A DNA stretch of 64,000 nucleotides from Akkermansia biwaensis. Lineage in GTDB: Bacteria; Verrucomicrobiota; Verrucomicrobiia; Verrucomicrobiales; Akkermansiaceae. Positions 7,861 to 17,739 of this stretch are shown in pieces. Each line of letters starts with the position of its first letter. Within the stretch, counting starts at the first letter, position 1. A model generated the notes under the pieces. It was not told where the DNA came from. It saw only the letters and a program-made list of their open reading frames with translations, and made no database searches. The position numbers were made by a program, and so were the translations under genes. The DNA lies in assembly GCF_026072915.1 (NCBI RefSeq), contig NZ_AP025943.1:2666001-2730000 (forward strand). The letters run 5' to 3'.

Positions 7861-9081
7861 TTATTCTTCAGTTTCCTTGTCGGGGGAGCCGGGCGCGTCC
7901 CCGAAGGCGGGCAGGGAGACGTTCGCCTCCTCCTTCATGTGCTGCCGCTTGTAGTGAATGGCGGACCCCACCGCATGGGCGGCGATGGCCGTGCCCGCGG
8001 CGGCTACGCCCACGGCGCCGATCACGTTGGCGGAGGCCTCCACGCCGAAGCCGTTCACATTGGGCAGCGTCTTGTAGAAGGGAGTCATGCGGTCGAAGAA
8101 ATACAGCTCCGTGCAACCGATGCACGGATGCCCGGACTGGATGGGGAAGCTGACCCCGCCGTTCCACTTGACGATGGGGCAGGGGGAGAAAGTGTCCGGC
8201 CCCTTGCAGCCCACCTTGTACAGGCAGAAGCATTCGCGCGCGTTCTCGTCGTCAAACACGTTCACGAACTGGCCGGCGTCAAAATGGGCGCGGCGCGGGC
8301 AATTGTTGTGGATGCGCGTGCCGTACGCCATCAGGGGGCGCGTTTCCAGGTCGCACTCCGGTGCGCGGTCAAAAGTGAGAATGTACATGATCACGGCCGT
8401 GATCACGTCCCCGATGGGGGGGCAGCCCGGCACGTTGATGACCGTGCGGTCCGTCAGGATGTCCCGCACGCCCACGGCCCCCGTGGGATTGGGGCGGGCG
8501 GCCTGGATGGAGCCGAAGTAGGCGCAGGAGCCCACGGCCAGGATATAGGAGGCGTTCTCCGCGCAGCGGCGCAGCAGGTGTTCCACCGTTTCCCCGGCCA
8601 CGGTGCAGTAAATGCCGCCGTCGTTGACCGGAACGGACCCGTTGATAACCAGGATGTGGGGTTCCTTGATCGCCTCTTCCAGCGCCTGGTTGGCCGCCTC
8701 CCCGGAGGGGGCCATGAGCAATTCCACATACGGCATGGACACGGCGGAAAGCACCATGTCCCCGATCTCCTCATTATAGCTGCGGATGGTGCTTTCCAGG
8801 CACCCGGTGCATTCCTGAAGCTGGAGCCAGATAACCACGGGCCGTTTGAGATTCGCCATCTTGTCCGCGATTTCCTGGGCGTTGGAAACGCCGCCGCTCA
8901 CGGAGGCCACGCCCATCAGGGCGATCATTTTCAGGCACCATTTATTGAATTCCCGGCGGCTGACGCCGCGCCGCTCCATGTGTTCTCCCAGGGTTTCCCC
9001 GGGTCGCCAGGTGGTTAGAATCTCATGGTTCAGGGAGGCCTGTTCCGCCTCCTTCAGGGAAGATAGCTCAGTGCGCTTCAT
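7861..9081 (-). CDS. hyaA: [NiFe] hydrogenase small subunit with Tat signal
   Basis: The small subunit carries the Fe-S clusters that move electrons from the NiFe site to cytochrome b. A twin-arginine signal (SRREFNKW, followed by a hydrophobic stretch) exports the folded pair. Cluster ligands are visible in QECTGCLES, GSCAYFG, PGCPP, HNNCPRRAHF, the CFCLYKVGCKGP region and HPCIGCTE. A C-terminal hydrophobic helix (about residues 355-375) anchors it in the membrane. I placed the start at MKRTELSS (9081), giving 406 residues. The ATG at 8979 (MERRGVSRREF) has a better GGGAG ribosome site and matches the E. coli HyaA pattern near the Tat motif, so it is a real alternative; an open frame also extends up to 9150. 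Confidence 0.95.
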   Translation of the reverse strand: MKRTELSSLKEAEQASLNHEILTTWRPGETLGEHMERRGVSRREFNKWCLKMIALMGVASVSGGVSNAQEIADKMANLKRPVVIWLQLQECTGCLESTIRSYNEEIGDMVLSAVSMPYVELLMAPSGEAANQALEEAIKEPHILVINGSVPVNDGGIYCTVAGETVEHLLRRCAENASYILAVGSCAYFGSIQAARPNPTGAVGVRDILTDRTVINVPGCPPIGDVITAVIMYILTFDRAPECDLETRPLMAYGTRIHNNCPRRAHFDAGQFVNVFDDENARECFCLYKVGCKGPDTFSPCPIVKWNGGVSFPIQSGHPCIGCTELYFFDRMTPFYKTLPNVNGFGVEASANVIGAVGVAAAGTAIAAHAVGSAIHYKRQHMKEEANVSLPAFGDAPGSPDKETEE

Positions 9082-9138
9082 GTGCGTGGTCCGGGTAAAT
9101 ATGTTTCCATTTAGACACGATTTCCGGGAAATGCGATC

Positions 9139-9154
9139 AATATTTTCCAATATT
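9139..9154. promoter_or_regulatory. Inverted repeat upstream of hyaA
   Basis: AATATT, a 4-bp spacer and AATATT form a perfect inverted repeat 58 bp upstream of the hyaA start, in the gap after the porin gene. It could be an operator for the hydrogenase operon; AT-rich palindromes of this size also occur by chance. Confidence 0.3.
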
Positions 9155-9168
9155 TCCGGTGCGGCCCC

Positions 9169-10656
9169 TTACCAGGACCACACGTTCTGGATCTGGAAAA
9201 CCACGGCGGTCTGGCCCCGGCGGCCGTTGACGGGATTCTTCACGAGCTGAATGTCGGGCTGAAGCGTCATGGTGGGCGTTACCTGCATCACGTACGTCAG
9301 TTCAATGCCGTATTCATTCTTATTCACGTACGGTCCGTTCTTCCTGGCCCCCTGCTGCCAGAGGAAGCCCAGGCCCAGGTAGCCGTCATTGGACGCGCCC
9401 TTTCCGTAAAAGGGGGAAAGAAGCACCAGCCCCGTGGTGGCCGCGCAGCGTACGCCGGTCAGTGTGGCCGCGTCGTCGCTGGCCCAGCCGCCCCGGAAAA
9501 ACCAGCCCAGATGGCTGTGGCGGCCGAGCTGCTGCTGGAAGTTGACGCCCACGCCGCCCCCGTTCTCACTGTCACTGGTGGTGAAAAAGGGCTGGAGGCG
9601 GTACACGCCCGGCCCCCATCCGCAGAAATCCTCCGCCACGTAGCCGAACTCAAGCACGTTGGTCCAGTTATCCGAGTTCATATTCTTGAACGGATTGTGG
9701 TTGGCGGTCATGTTGTTGGCGGCGGTGGCGCCCATCACGTAAAAGGAGGTGGTGGGCTGCCAGGCAAAATGGAAACCCAGGGAATTATCCGTGAGCGGAA
9801 GCATGGGATTGTTGCCGAAAACGCTGTTGGTCAGGTTATTGTTGTGGGAATTGGCGTACGCGTTGTGGTCCATGTAATTGGTGGTGTCCAGCTGTCCCGC
9901 CATCAGCAGGAGCTTGCCGCCCGCGCCCACCCAGGCCAGGCTCAGGTTGCTCAGGTGCGGATCCGGCCCCTGGAAGGAACTGGTGGGATTCTGGAGGGAG
10001 CCTAGCGTGGTCTGGGGGCCCGCATTCCCCTCATTGAAATGAAAACCGTTGCCGAAGTCGAACTCGGAAGCCAGGTACATGCCGCTGCCCGTGGAATTGT
10101 TGCGGAACAGGGTGATGTTGGTCAGCAGGGAACCGTTGTGGGAGGCGAAATCCTTTCTGCCGTTCAGGCCGCCGCCCGTCAGACCCGTGTAATTGAAACC
10201 GTACTGGGCGGAATAGGTGATGCCGTATCTGGACAGGGCCGTTTTAATTTTTTGCGCTCCTGTGGAAATCATGTCCTCGCGGATCCAGGCGTTCGGTTCC
10301 ACGCAGGTATTGCCGAAAACGTAGGAACTGTCCAGATACGGCATCATCTTGAGGGGCTTGGGCGCAAAAAACTCAATGCCGGGCTTGGACGGGCGGGAAA
10401 GGTGCTGGAGAAGAATGCTCGGCTTGGTGGGCACGCCGGGCGTGCGCTTGGTGATCTGTTCCTCCGGCTTCAGCCCCTTGATCAAGCTGGGGCTTATTTC
10501 CCTGCCTTCCAGCGGTCTGACGCGCAGGCCGCGTTCCGTATTCAGGTAAACGCCCTCCGGGGACGGCTGGGGCTGGGGAATCTGCTGGGCCAGCACGGGA
10601 TCACAGGAAACAAGGGCGGCGACGGCAAAAAAAGGAGGAAGCAATACATGTTTCAT
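9169..10656 (-). CDS. OprB-type carbohydrate porin
   Basis: The 495-residue product has a Sec signal peptide (cleavage likely after VLA, before QQIP), a proline-rich spacer, and then an outer-membrane barrel of the OprB kind: SRYGITYSAQYGFNYTGLTGG, aromatic-rich strands, and a C-terminus ending QIQNVWSW. OprB porins allow sugars through the outer membrane. The start MKHVLLPPFF was chosen because it begins the signal peptide; the open frame extends 27 codons further without one. It lies 87 bp upstream of the hydrogenase genes on the same strand, so partial co-transcription is possible, although no functional link is obvious. Confidence 0.85.
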   Translation of the reverse strand: MKHVLLPPFFAVAALVSCDPVLAQQIPQPQPSPEGVYLNTERGLRVRPLEGREISPSLIKGLKPEEQITKRTPGVPTKPSILLQHLSRPSKPGIEFFAPKPLKMMPYLDSSYVFGNTCVEPNAWIREDMISTGAQKIKTALSRYGITYSAQYGFNYTGLTGGGLNGRKDFASHNGSLLTNITLFRNNSTGSGMYLASEFDFGNGFHFNEGNAGPQTTLGSLQNPTSSFQGPDPHLSNLSLAWVGAGGKLLLMAGQLDTTNYMDHNAYANSHNNNLTNSVFGNNPMLPLTDNSLGFHFAWQPTTSFYVMGATAANNMTANHNPFKNMNSDNWTNVLEFGYVAEDFCGWGPGVYRLQPFFTTSDSENGGGVGVNFQQQLGRHSHLGWFFRGGWASDDAATLTGVRCAATTGLVLLSPFYGKGASNDGYLGLGFLWQQGARKNGPYVNKNEYGIELTYVMQVTPTMTLQPDIQLVKNPVNGRRGQTAVVFQIQNVWSW

Positions 10657-10857
10657 ATGACAGTCAGACAAGGCCGTACCCGGAATTGTCATAACGAGGA
10701 TAGCATGCTGACACGAATACCCGGCAGACCCTCGCAAAAAGGGGCGCAGGCCGTCCTTTTCCCGTAAGGCCGGTAAATCCCGGAGCGGTTTCTCCTGCGG
10801 CGCACCGCCGGGACTGCCGGATAGGGCTGTCCGTGAGGAAATCCCGTAATTCCGGGG

Positions 10858-12444
10858 TCAGTCGTTCCCGTACAGGGGGGGAACGGGAGCCTTTGCCGGA
10901 AGCGTGTACAATTTTTCAATATCGTCCAGGTACCTGGCGATGGGCGTGTTGGCCGGAGCCTCCTGCTCCCGGATCAGCTTCATGGTTGCCGCGTAGGAAT
11001 CAAACGTTTTTCCGGAACCGGTCCGGGTGTTGATTTCATACCAGTCCATATAATCCCGTACGCGCCGGGCCGTTTTCATGGAAAGTTCCCGTATTTCCCG
11101 GAGCTGACTGATTTTCGGCGCGGCTTTCCTGCGGTCCAGTCTGTCCGTCTGCATCAGGGCGACGAGCTTGGCGTATTCCACGATGACGGGACGATAGGAG
11201 GGGAACGAGCGCCTGCTGAGGTTGAACAGGTTGCCGGATATGTTGGAAAGCTGTCTCTTCAGGTCCGTCAGGGAGGCGGCTTCCTCCAGATTGTCCACTG
11301 GAAAAGTGGAGGTGGTCCGCGTGTCCGGATCGTACTTGACCAGGGTGAGGGCTTCCTGCAAATGCCTCTCCGTCTCCATGATCGTGAGGGTTTCCGTCAC
11401 GGGTGGGGTAGCCATGCGGGAAAGCTGGAGCGTCCACCATTTGTGCAGGGAGGAGGGTGTCAGATTGAGCTGGGGAAAATGGCGCTTGATGAGGTTTTTG
11501 GGATCGTCCCCCCCCAGAATCGCCTGGTCCAGCAGTTGTTTCATCCCTTCCGGGCCGTTTTTCTGGTTCAGCAGGCAGAGCATCAGGGCGCCGCAGGAAG
11601 TCTGGTAGGCGGCGTAGGAGGTGGCGTCCAGTTCTTTCTCCGGCTCCCGGCTTTTCAGAATATCGTCCGGGCTCATGATCCCGTCCTGCTGGAACAGGGT
11701 GGAATACAGCGTGCGGTCCGCTTCATTGGTCTGCCACAGAACGGCCTGTTCCAGCCCGGTAATGAGCCAGGCAGGAAGGCTGACCTGTTCCGGCAGGCCC
11801 TCCGGATCGATGTTCCGCAGCATCATTTCATAAAGCAGGGTGGAAATGACCGCGTTCCGGAGCCTGTCCTGGTTGATGCCGCGGCCCAGGTGGATGTAAA
11901 TATTGTACGTGATGGCGTCCCCCAGGATCGTGGTCTGCATGCGGATGGGATTGGGCGGAACCGGGGTGCCCGGTTCCCCCAGCAGGCGGATGATGATCCG
12001 GTTCTTCCACTCGTTCGGTTGCTTGAGGATTTTCAGCAGCGCCGTACGCATGGAATCGGCGCGGGAGGCGATGGCTCCGGCTAGCAGGGCGTCCTGGCCG
12101 ATCACGTGGAACTGCTTGGAAGAGGAAATGCTGGTGAAAGGCTGCCGCCGTACCGGGGCTTCCGTGGCGGGAGCCGCCGCGGGCGGGACTGACATTTCTC
12201 CGGACGGAGCCGCAGGAGCGGGTACGGGCTCGGCAACGGGCGCAACGTTGGACCGGCCCTGCAGGACGGGGCGGTCGGAGGAATCGTCCAGATGGTCCGT
12301 GTCCGGAACGGGCAGGGGAACTGTTTCTTCATGCGCGGCGGCAGGCGGCGCGCTTTCTCCCCGTTCCGCCTCCTGTCCGCAAACGCAGGGAACAAGGAGC
12401 AGGAGGGGCAGAAGAAAGCTGGTGCATGTTCCTGCGGGAATCAT
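10858..12444 (-). CDS. Secreted protein of unknown function
   Basis: I do not recognise this 528-residue protein. It starts with a Sec signal peptide (MIPAGTCTSFLLPLLLLVPC, cleavage near GQEA). A Pro/Ala/Glu-rich linker follows to about residue 90, then a mostly helical globular part. A stretch reading AWLITGLEQAVLW resembles the gluzincin-like sequences of proteins in which a peptidase fold is kept, but no HEXXH motif is visible. The start was fixed at 12444 because the reading frame further upstream overlaps the dehydrogenase gene. It is 14 bp from that gene on the same strand and probably in one operon with it and with the coiled-coil/TPR gene. Confidence 0.7.
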   Translation of the reverse strand: MIPAGTCTSFLLPLLLLVPCVCGQEAERGESAPPAAAHEETVPLPVPDTDHLDDSSDRPVLQGRSNVAPVAEPVPAPAAPSGEMSVPPAAAPATEAPVRRQPFTSISSSKQFHVIGQDALLAGAIASRADSMRTALLKILKQPNEWKNRIIIRLLGEPGTPVPPNPIRMQTTILGDAITYNIYIHLGRGINQDRLRNAVISTLLYEMMLRNIDPEGLPEQVSLPAWLITGLEQAVLWQTNEADRTLYSTLFQQDGIMSPDDILKSREPEKELDATSYAAYQTSCGALMLCLLNQKNGPEGMKQLLDQAILGGDDPKNLIKRHFPQLNLTPSSLHKWWTLQLSRMATPPVTETLTIMETERHLQEALTLVKYDPDTRTTSTFPVDNLEEAASLTDLKRQLSNISGNLFNLSRRSFPSYRPVIVEYAKLVALMQTDRLDRRKAAPKISQLREIRELSMKTARRVRDYMDWYEINTRTGSGKTFDSYAATMKLIREQEAPANTPIARYLDDIEKLYTLPAKAPVPPLYGND

Positions 12445-12458
12445 CGGTCGGGATCGGG

Positions 12459-13292
12459 TTAATCGAATTGTTCCGCCAGGCAGCCGAAATCCTCTTCCGC
12501 ATGACCTTCGCGGCACAGGCGGTCCATGATGGAGGAGACGAGAGCCGCCACGGGAGGCTGGATGCCCTTTTCCGCCGCCAGTTCCTGGGCGTAAACGCCG
12601 TCTTTCCTCATATTGTCCAGGGAAAAGTGGGTGGAAAAATCGCGCTCCGCCATCAGGGGAAGCTTGAACGCCGCCAGCGGGGAGGCGATGACGTTCCGGG
12701 AAATGGCCTGCCCCAGCAGTTGCGGGGAAATGCCGTAGGCCTGGGTGATGGCCAGGGCTTCGCTGAGGCTCTGGACCATCGTGGCGGAAATCATGTTGGT
12801 GACCAGCTTCACGACGGTGCCGGCGCCCACGCCGCCCGCATGGAGAATATCCTTTGAGCTGTGTTCCAGAACGGGGCGCATGCGCTCCAGCGTGGAGGAA
12901 TCCGTTCCCGCGTAATAAACCAGTTCCCCCTTTTCCGCGGGCATGCGGGAACCGGTGAACGGGCAGTCCACATACGTGCAGCCGATCCCGGAGCACATCA
13001 GGGAAAGCTTGTCCACCGTGGCAAGGTCGATCGTGGAATGGTTCAGGATCACATGTTCCGGGGTGAGGGCTCCCCTCATCTGTTCAAACACCTCCAGGCA
13101 GGCGTCCCTGTCCTTGAGGTAAATCTGGATGATTCGGGAGGCGCGGACGGCGTCCGCCGGGCTTGCTGCCGTGCGGGGGTAACCTTCACGGGGTGTGCGG
13201 TTCCAGACGGTTACGTCGTCTCCCAGGGAGATCATGTGGCGGGCAATGCGCGAGCCGATGATCCCCAGGCCGAGGATGGAAACTTGATGCAT
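12459..13292 (-). CDS. NAD(P)-dependent 3-hydroxyisobutyrate-dehydrogenase-family oxidoreductase
   Basis: The 277-residue product shows the beta-hydroxyacid dehydrogenase plan. The N-terminal Rossmann motif is ILGLGIIGSRIARHM followed by VTVWNRTP, where the Arg after Asn suggests NADP(H). A substrate-binding segment is DCPFTGSRMPAEKGEL, and the catalytic Lys sits in GGVGAGTVVKLVTNM. The C-terminal half is all-helical. Family members reduce small semialdehydes such as glyoxylate or succinic semialdehyde; the exact substrate cannot be read. It lies 27 bp downstream of the coiled-coil/TPR gene. Confidence 0.85.
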   Translation of the reverse strand: MHQVSILGLGIIGSRIARHMISLGDDVTVWNRTPREGYPRTAASPADAVRASRIIQIYLKDRDACLEVFEQMRGALTPEHVILNHSTIDLATVDKLSLMCSGIGCTYVDCPFTGSRMPAEKGELVYYAGTDSSTLERMRPVLEHSSKDILHAGGVGAGTVVKLVTNMISATMVQSLSEALAITQAYGISPQLLGQAISRNVIASPLAAFKLPLMAERDFSTHFSLDNMRKDGVYAQELAAEKGIQPPVAALVSSIMDRLCREGHAEEDFGCLAEQFD

Positions 13293-13319
13293 AACGGGAT
13301 TCGGGAATGAAAAGGGGGA

Positions 13320-16067
13320 TCAGGAACCGATGCGGAAACGGCTTCTTCTGCGCGGTTTTTCCGCGGCTTCCGCCTGTGCCTGTTCCTTGGCGGGCGCGGT
13401 CTGCGCCTGCTGGTTGGCGGCAGTGTGCGCGGGGCCTGCCTCCTTCACCTGGGAGGCCAGGGAAGCGGGTTCCGGTTCCGTACGGAGGCTCACGGCGATG
13501 TGCCGGGATGCCGGAGCGGGGCGTTCCCGGGCGTTCGGATCTTCCGCAATGCTGGCGGGAACTTCCCCGGCTTCATGCGGAATGGCTTTCGGGTCGCTTA
13601 CTGCAACGGCCATGTGAGTGTCGGGAACGTCCGGAGCCGGTGCGGCTTCCTTCTCCGCCTGCTTGCGGCGCGGCAGCGTGCTGGTGCCGGTAATGGCCAG
13701 TTCCAGGTCGGAATCCGGCAATCCTCCGCAGCGGATGGCGGCGTCATAGCTCTTGCGGGCCTGCGCGGTACGGCCCAGCCGGGAATAGGTCCATGCCAAG
13801 TTGAAGTGGGCTTCGGAGGATTCCGGAAGGATCTTCAGCGCGTTTTCAAAATGGCCCACCGCCTTCTCGTAATTCCCGGCGCTGGTTTCCAGATTGCCCA
13901 GGTAAAGCATGGCCGGAGCGTTGGCGGGGTCCAGCCTGACGGTCTCCGTCAGGGAGGCCAGCGCCTGCTGGTCGAGCCCGGCGCGGTACTGCGCCACCCC
14001 CATCATGAACCATGCGGGGGAGGAGCGGGCATCCAGGTCGGTAGCCTTCTTAAGATATTCTATGGCCTTTTCCGCCTTGTTGCGCTGGAGCAGAATGGTT
14101 CCCAGGTTCACCAGGGCGGGGACGTGGTTGGGCTGCAAATCCAGAAGGGTACGGTAGAGCTGTTCGGCCGCCACGTAGCGCTTTTGGGCAAAGGCTTCCG
14201 CGGCTCCCTGGCCCAGGGCCTCTACCTTGAGTTGTTCGCGCACGGCGGTTTTTATGCCTCGGTCTGCCTGGTCCGGAACGGCGGAGGAAGCTGAAAGGGC
14301 GGCCAGTTTCGCCTGCTCATTGAACTGGCGCGTCAAATCCTTCAGTTTCCGGTTGAGTTCCTCCACCTGGCGGTTTTTCTGTTCCACCGCGTCCCTGGCT
14401 TTTGCCAGGGCTTGCGCCTGGGCCTTATTCGCCTTGCTGTTCTTGGACGCGTCATTCTTCATTTTGCTGCGCGCCAGTTCCAGTTCCTTGGAAAGCTGGG
14501 CAGCCTTTTCCCGTTCCGCAGAAAGGTCCCTGGCCAGCTTGTCCATTTCTTCCTTCTGCCGGTCCGTCAGGAAAAGTTTTAACTTGCTGTCCCCCTCAAG
14601 GGCGTTGACGATCTGCTGTTCGGCGGGCGTCAGCTTGATGATGTCCGTGTTATTCAGCAGGGCCGCAATGTCCTTTGTCGCCGGGTTTTGCTGGAACTCC
14701 CTCATGTAAGTGTTGATGAGCAGGGTGCGGCTCTGGTCCTGGATGGAAAGAATGCGGTTCTGCTTGGCGATGATGGAGCGCATCAGCGTAACTTCTTCCA
14801 TAAGCAGGGGGCTTTTTTCCGGATGCTCGGACAATTTGGAAAGTTCCACATCCGCATTGATCAGCTTGGTCATCATCTCCGTGATGCGCTTGCGGTAGCC
14901 GATATTCTCGTCGCGGAGGGCGATCAGCTTCTGCTTGAGCCCGGCGGACTCTGTACGGGCTTCTTCCAGAGCCTTCAGGTTGGCTTTGCGCTGCTCCTCG
15001 GAATCGGAATTGGCCGTTTCCAGCGCGGCGATCCTGTCCTGCGCATCCTTGAGCTGGGCCGTCAGGGTCATGTTGCGGTCCAGCAGGTTCCTGGTCTTGT
15101 CCGGATTGTTCAGTGCCACCAGAGCCGCCAGCTGGTCGCGTTCATTCTTCAGGGCGTCTCTGTCGTCCGTCATCTTCTTCAGGGCATCTTCATAATCCTG
15201 AACCTGCTGCTGGAGGGAAGCTATCAGTTCCAGATGCTGGTCTCTTTCCTTCGTCAGCGTGGCGACGGTCTGTTCCAGTTCCCGCACGCGCGGAATCAGG
15301 GTCTGGAGAAGCTTGTTATTCTCAGCTCTCTCGTCTTCCATCTGTTTCCTGACCTTGATCAGCTCGTCGCGGTAAACGGACTCTCCCGTGGCGGACACGG
15401 CCAGGTCTGACAGCGCTTTTTCCAATTGCCTGCGGGTGCGTTTCAGGGCATCGATCAGGGCCTTGTTTTCCATTCTGGACTTGTCCAGGGCGTTGCGGAT
15501 GCGGTCATAGCTGCTTTCCACGATTGCCGGAGGGGCGCCGGGAGACACGGACAGCCCCGGAACAGGATTGATGAGAGGTTCCCCTGGCGTTGTCGGGAAT
15601 TCCACGCCCTTGTACCCGGGGGGCAGGGCGATGTTGGGTTTGGGTCTGGGACGGTTTGCGGCAGGGACGGCGGCCGGCTGTTCCACGGCCAGAGCGGGCC
15701 CTGTCGGGCGCGCTGCCGCCTGCTGCTGCGCCAGTTTTTGCCATTGGTCCAGGTTTTCCCTGTTGATCTGGCGGCGCTGTGCGAGCAGGTTGGGCCTCCA
15801 TTGCGGATAGGCCTTGACCAGGCGCGCCAGTTGTTCCTCCGCCTGCTGGGTGAGGCGGATGGCTCCCACGTAATCCCGCTTCTCTGCCAGTCCGGCAGAC
15901 TTGTTGACCAAGCTGAGCGCCTCTACGTACATGTCCGAGGGATCCTGCCACGTTCCGGAGGCTGGGGGCATGGGGGCCGGCACATAGATACCCTCGGCCA
16001 TGAGCGGCAGGGCGCCGCAGGAAAGGGCCATAGCAAGGGTAACGCCAAGGGGGAGAGGAGTCATCAT
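13320..16067 (-). CDS. Exported coiled-coil and TPR protein
   Basis: The 915-residue protein has a signal peptide (MMTPLPLGVTLAMALSCGALPLMA). A proline-rich spacer follows, then a very long coiled coil (about residues 190-600) rich in Lys, Glu, Gln and Leu heptads such as LEQTVATLTKERDQHLELI. At about 620-770 there are tandem TPR repeats (AEQLYRTLLDLQPNHVPALVNLG, AIEYLKKATDLDARSSPAWF, and so on). The tail is Pro/Ala/Glu-rich and basic at the end (RRRSRFRIGS). Such proteins act as periplasmic scaffolds; I cannot assign a partner. It is the first gene of a three-gene minus-strand unit with the dehydrogenase and the unknown secreted protein. Confidence 0.75.
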   Translation of the reverse strand: MMTPLPLGVTLAMALSCGALPLMAEGIYVPAPMPPASGTWQDPSDMYVEALSLVNKSAGLAEKRDYVGAIRLTQQAEEQLARLVKAYPQWRPNLLAQRRQINRENLDQWQKLAQQQAAARPTGPALAVEQPAAVPAANRPRPKPNIALPPGYKGVEFPTTPGEPLINPVPGLSVSPGAPPAIVESSYDRIRNALDKSRMENKALIDALKRTRRQLEKALSDLAVSATGESVYRDELIKVRKQMEDERAENNKLLQTLIPRVRELEQTVATLTKERDQHLELIASLQQQVQDYEDALKKMTDDRDALKNERDQLAALVALNNPDKTRNLLDRNMTLTAQLKDAQDRIAALETANSDSEEQRKANLKALEEARTESAGLKQKLIALRDENIGYRKRITEMMTKLINADVELSKLSEHPEKSPLLMEEVTLMRSIIAKQNRILSIQDQSRTLLINTYMREFQQNPATKDIAALLNNTDIIKLTPAEQQIVNALEGDSKLKLFLTDRQKEEMDKLARDLSAEREKAAQLSKELELARSKMKNDASKNSKANKAQAQALAKARDAVEQKNRQVEELNRKLKDLTRQFNEQAKLAALSASSAVPDQADRGIKTAVREQLKVEALGQGAAEAFAQKRYVAAEQLYRTLLDLQPNHVPALVNLGTILLQRNKAEKAIEYLKKATDLDARSSPAWFMMGVAQYRAGLDQQALASLTETVRLDPANAPAMLYLGNLETSAGNYEKAVGHFENALKILPESSEAHFNLAWTYSRLGRTAQARKSYDAAIRCGGLPDSDLELAITGTSTLPRRKQAEKEAAPAPDVPDTHMAVAVSDPKAIPHEAGEVPASIAEDPNARERPAPASRHIAVSLRTEPEPASLASQVKEAGPAHTAANQQAQTAPAKEQAQAEAAEKPRRRSRFRIGS

Positions 16068-16185
16068 GGGGAGAAGCTCTGTTTACATACTTCAATCCGG
16101 ACTAAACTGCAAGGATAAACCGTGTCCTTGTGCTTGTGTTCGGAATACGGGGTGCTAGACTTTGCAGCAATCCTTGATTTTCCTG

Positions 16186-17418
16186 ATGAATATATCTGTT
16201 TTAGATCGTTTTTTGAGGTATGCGGGCGTGGGTACGCAATCGTCCCCGGACTCCGGAACCGTGCCGTCCACCCCCGGCCAGACCGTGCTGGCCCGAATGC
16301 TGGCCGCAGAACTGCGGGAAATGGGGGCGCAGGCGGAGCTTGATGAAGCTTCCGGCATCGTGTACGCCTCCATCCCTTCCAACATCCGGAAAAAGGTTCC
16401 CGCCATCGGCTGGGTGGCGCATGTGGACACGGCTCCCGGCGTGCCGGGCAGCGGCGTAAACCCTTCCGTCGTGCATTCCTATGACGGGGGTGACATTGTG
16501 CTGGACGGGGAGCGGGGCGTGATGCTTTCCCCGGCCGTCTTTCCGGAATTGGAGGAATATGCCGGCCAGGACCTGGTGGTGACGGACGGGAAAACCCTGC
16601 TTGGCGCGGACGACAAGGCGGGCATTGCGGAAATCATGGACATGGCCGCCTCCTTCCTGCTGCATCCGGAACGCCCCCACGGAGACATCAGGATCGCCTT
16701 CACCCCGGATGAGGAAATAGGGCGCGGCGCGGATAACTTTGACGTGGCACGCTTCGGCGCGGATTTTGCCTACACGGTGGACGGAGGACGGCTGGGAGAA
16801 ATCGAGTATGAAAACTTCAACGCCGCTTCCGCCGTGGTGACGGCGCACGGCAAAAGCATTCATCCCGGAAGCGCCAAGGGCAGGATGGTGAACGCCTCCC
16901 TCCTGCTCATGGAATTCCAGGCCATGCTGCCCGCGTTCCAGAATCCGGCGTGTACGGAAGGCTACGAAGGATTTTACCATCTGGACTCGTTCCGCGGGGA
17001 TGTGGAACAGGCCGCGGCGGAATACCTGATCCGGGACCACGGCTCCGCAGAATTCGAGCGCAAAAAGGAATTCATGCACGACTGCGCCGCCCTGCTGAAC
17101 CGGAAATACGGGGAGGGCTCCGTCGTGGTGGAAATCCAGGATTCCTACTACAACATGCGGGAAAAAATCCTGCCGCACATGCACCTGGTGGACCATGCCC
17201 GCCGGGCCATGGAAGCGGTGGGCGTGCGGCCGGAAATCGTCCCCGTGCGCGGCGGCACGGACGGCGCGCGCCTTTCCTTCATGGGGCTGCCCTGTCCCAA
17301 TCTGTGCGCGGGCGGCCACAACTTCCATGGAAGATACGAGTATGTCCCCGTGCAGTCCATGGAGAAAATCTCCGCCATCCTTCAGGAAATCGTTTCCGGA
17401 TACGCCCGCGGGGAATGA
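16186..17418 (+). CDS. pepT: Peptidase T (aminotripeptidase, M20B)
   Basis: PepT is a cytoplasmic dizinc aminopeptidase that removes the N-terminal residue from tripeptides. All metal and catalytic positions are visible in the 410-residue product: AHVDTAPG (His and catalytic Asp), LLGADDKAGI (bridging Asp), TPDEEIGRGAD (catalytic Glu and zinc Glu), TVDGGRLGEI (zinc Asp), and GGHNFHGRYE (last His). RGGTDGARLSFMGLPCPN is the usual C-terminal signature. I chose the ATG at 16186 (MNISVLDRFLRY) since it matches the normal N-terminus; another ATG lies 8 codons upstream. The gene is divergent from the coiled-coil/TPR gene. Confidence 0.93.
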   Translation: MNISVLDRFLRYAGVGTQSSPDSGTVPSTPGQTVLARMLAAELREMGAQAELDEASGIVYASIPSNIRKKVPAIGWVAHVDTAPGVPGSGVNPSVVHSYDGGDIVLDGERGVMLSPAVFPELEEYAGQDLVVTDGKTLLGADDKAGIAEIMDMAASFLLHPERPHGDIRIAFTPDEEIGRGADNFDVARFGADFAYTVDGGRLGEIEYENFNAASAVVTAHGKSIHPGSAKGRMVNASLLLMEFQAMLPAFQNPACTEGYEGFYHLDSFRGDVEQAAAEYLIRDHGSAEFERKKEFMHDCAALLNRKYGEGSVVVEIQDSYYNMREKILPHMHLVDHARRAMEAVGVRPEIVPVRGGTDGARLSFMGLPCPNLCAGGHNFHGRYEYVPVQSMEKISAILQEIVSGYARGE

Positions 17419-17739
17419 GCGTCCGCTGATGGACAAAGACGGCCCGGAGCTGTTTTCGCCGGGAATGCCGCAGAGGAGTTCCTTCCCGTGCGGTGTTCTT
17501 TCACGGATGGGGAAGGTGCCTTCCGCGTGGCTTCGGAAACTTTTTAACCGGGGAGGGCGGCAGTCCTCTTTCTCCCGGTTCCGGGACTGTGAATCCCCGG
17601 AAAACCGGGGCATTCCCCCTGTTGTTCATGACAGTGGGATGCCGGGCGCCCCCTTCTTTCTTCCGGTCCTTGAAAAAAAGAGGGGCCGGACTCATGGCGA
17701 GCCGGCCCCGGGAAATGGACGGTCCGTAACGGAAAGCCT
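17419..17739. other. 321-bp gap between convergent genes
   Basis: The gap holds the terminator of the DUF6288 gene (17673-17709, minus) and a small perfect hairpin CCCCGG-AAAA-CCGGGG at 17595-17610 without a T tract, which may end pepT transcription. I see no gene. Confidence 0.6.
17673..17709 (-). terminator. Rho-independent terminator of the DUF6288 gene
   Basis: On the minus strand GGGGCCGG pairs with CCGGCCCC across a 12-nt loop and is followed by TC and seven T residues, 31 bp after the stop codon. Confidence 0.88.

Noticed and set aside
12445-12996. N-terminal extension of the 528-residue secreted protein
   Set aside because: The extension overlaps the 3-hydroxyisobutyrate-dehydrogenase gene out of frame and is Arg/Gly/His-rich; the signal peptide at 12444 marks the true start.
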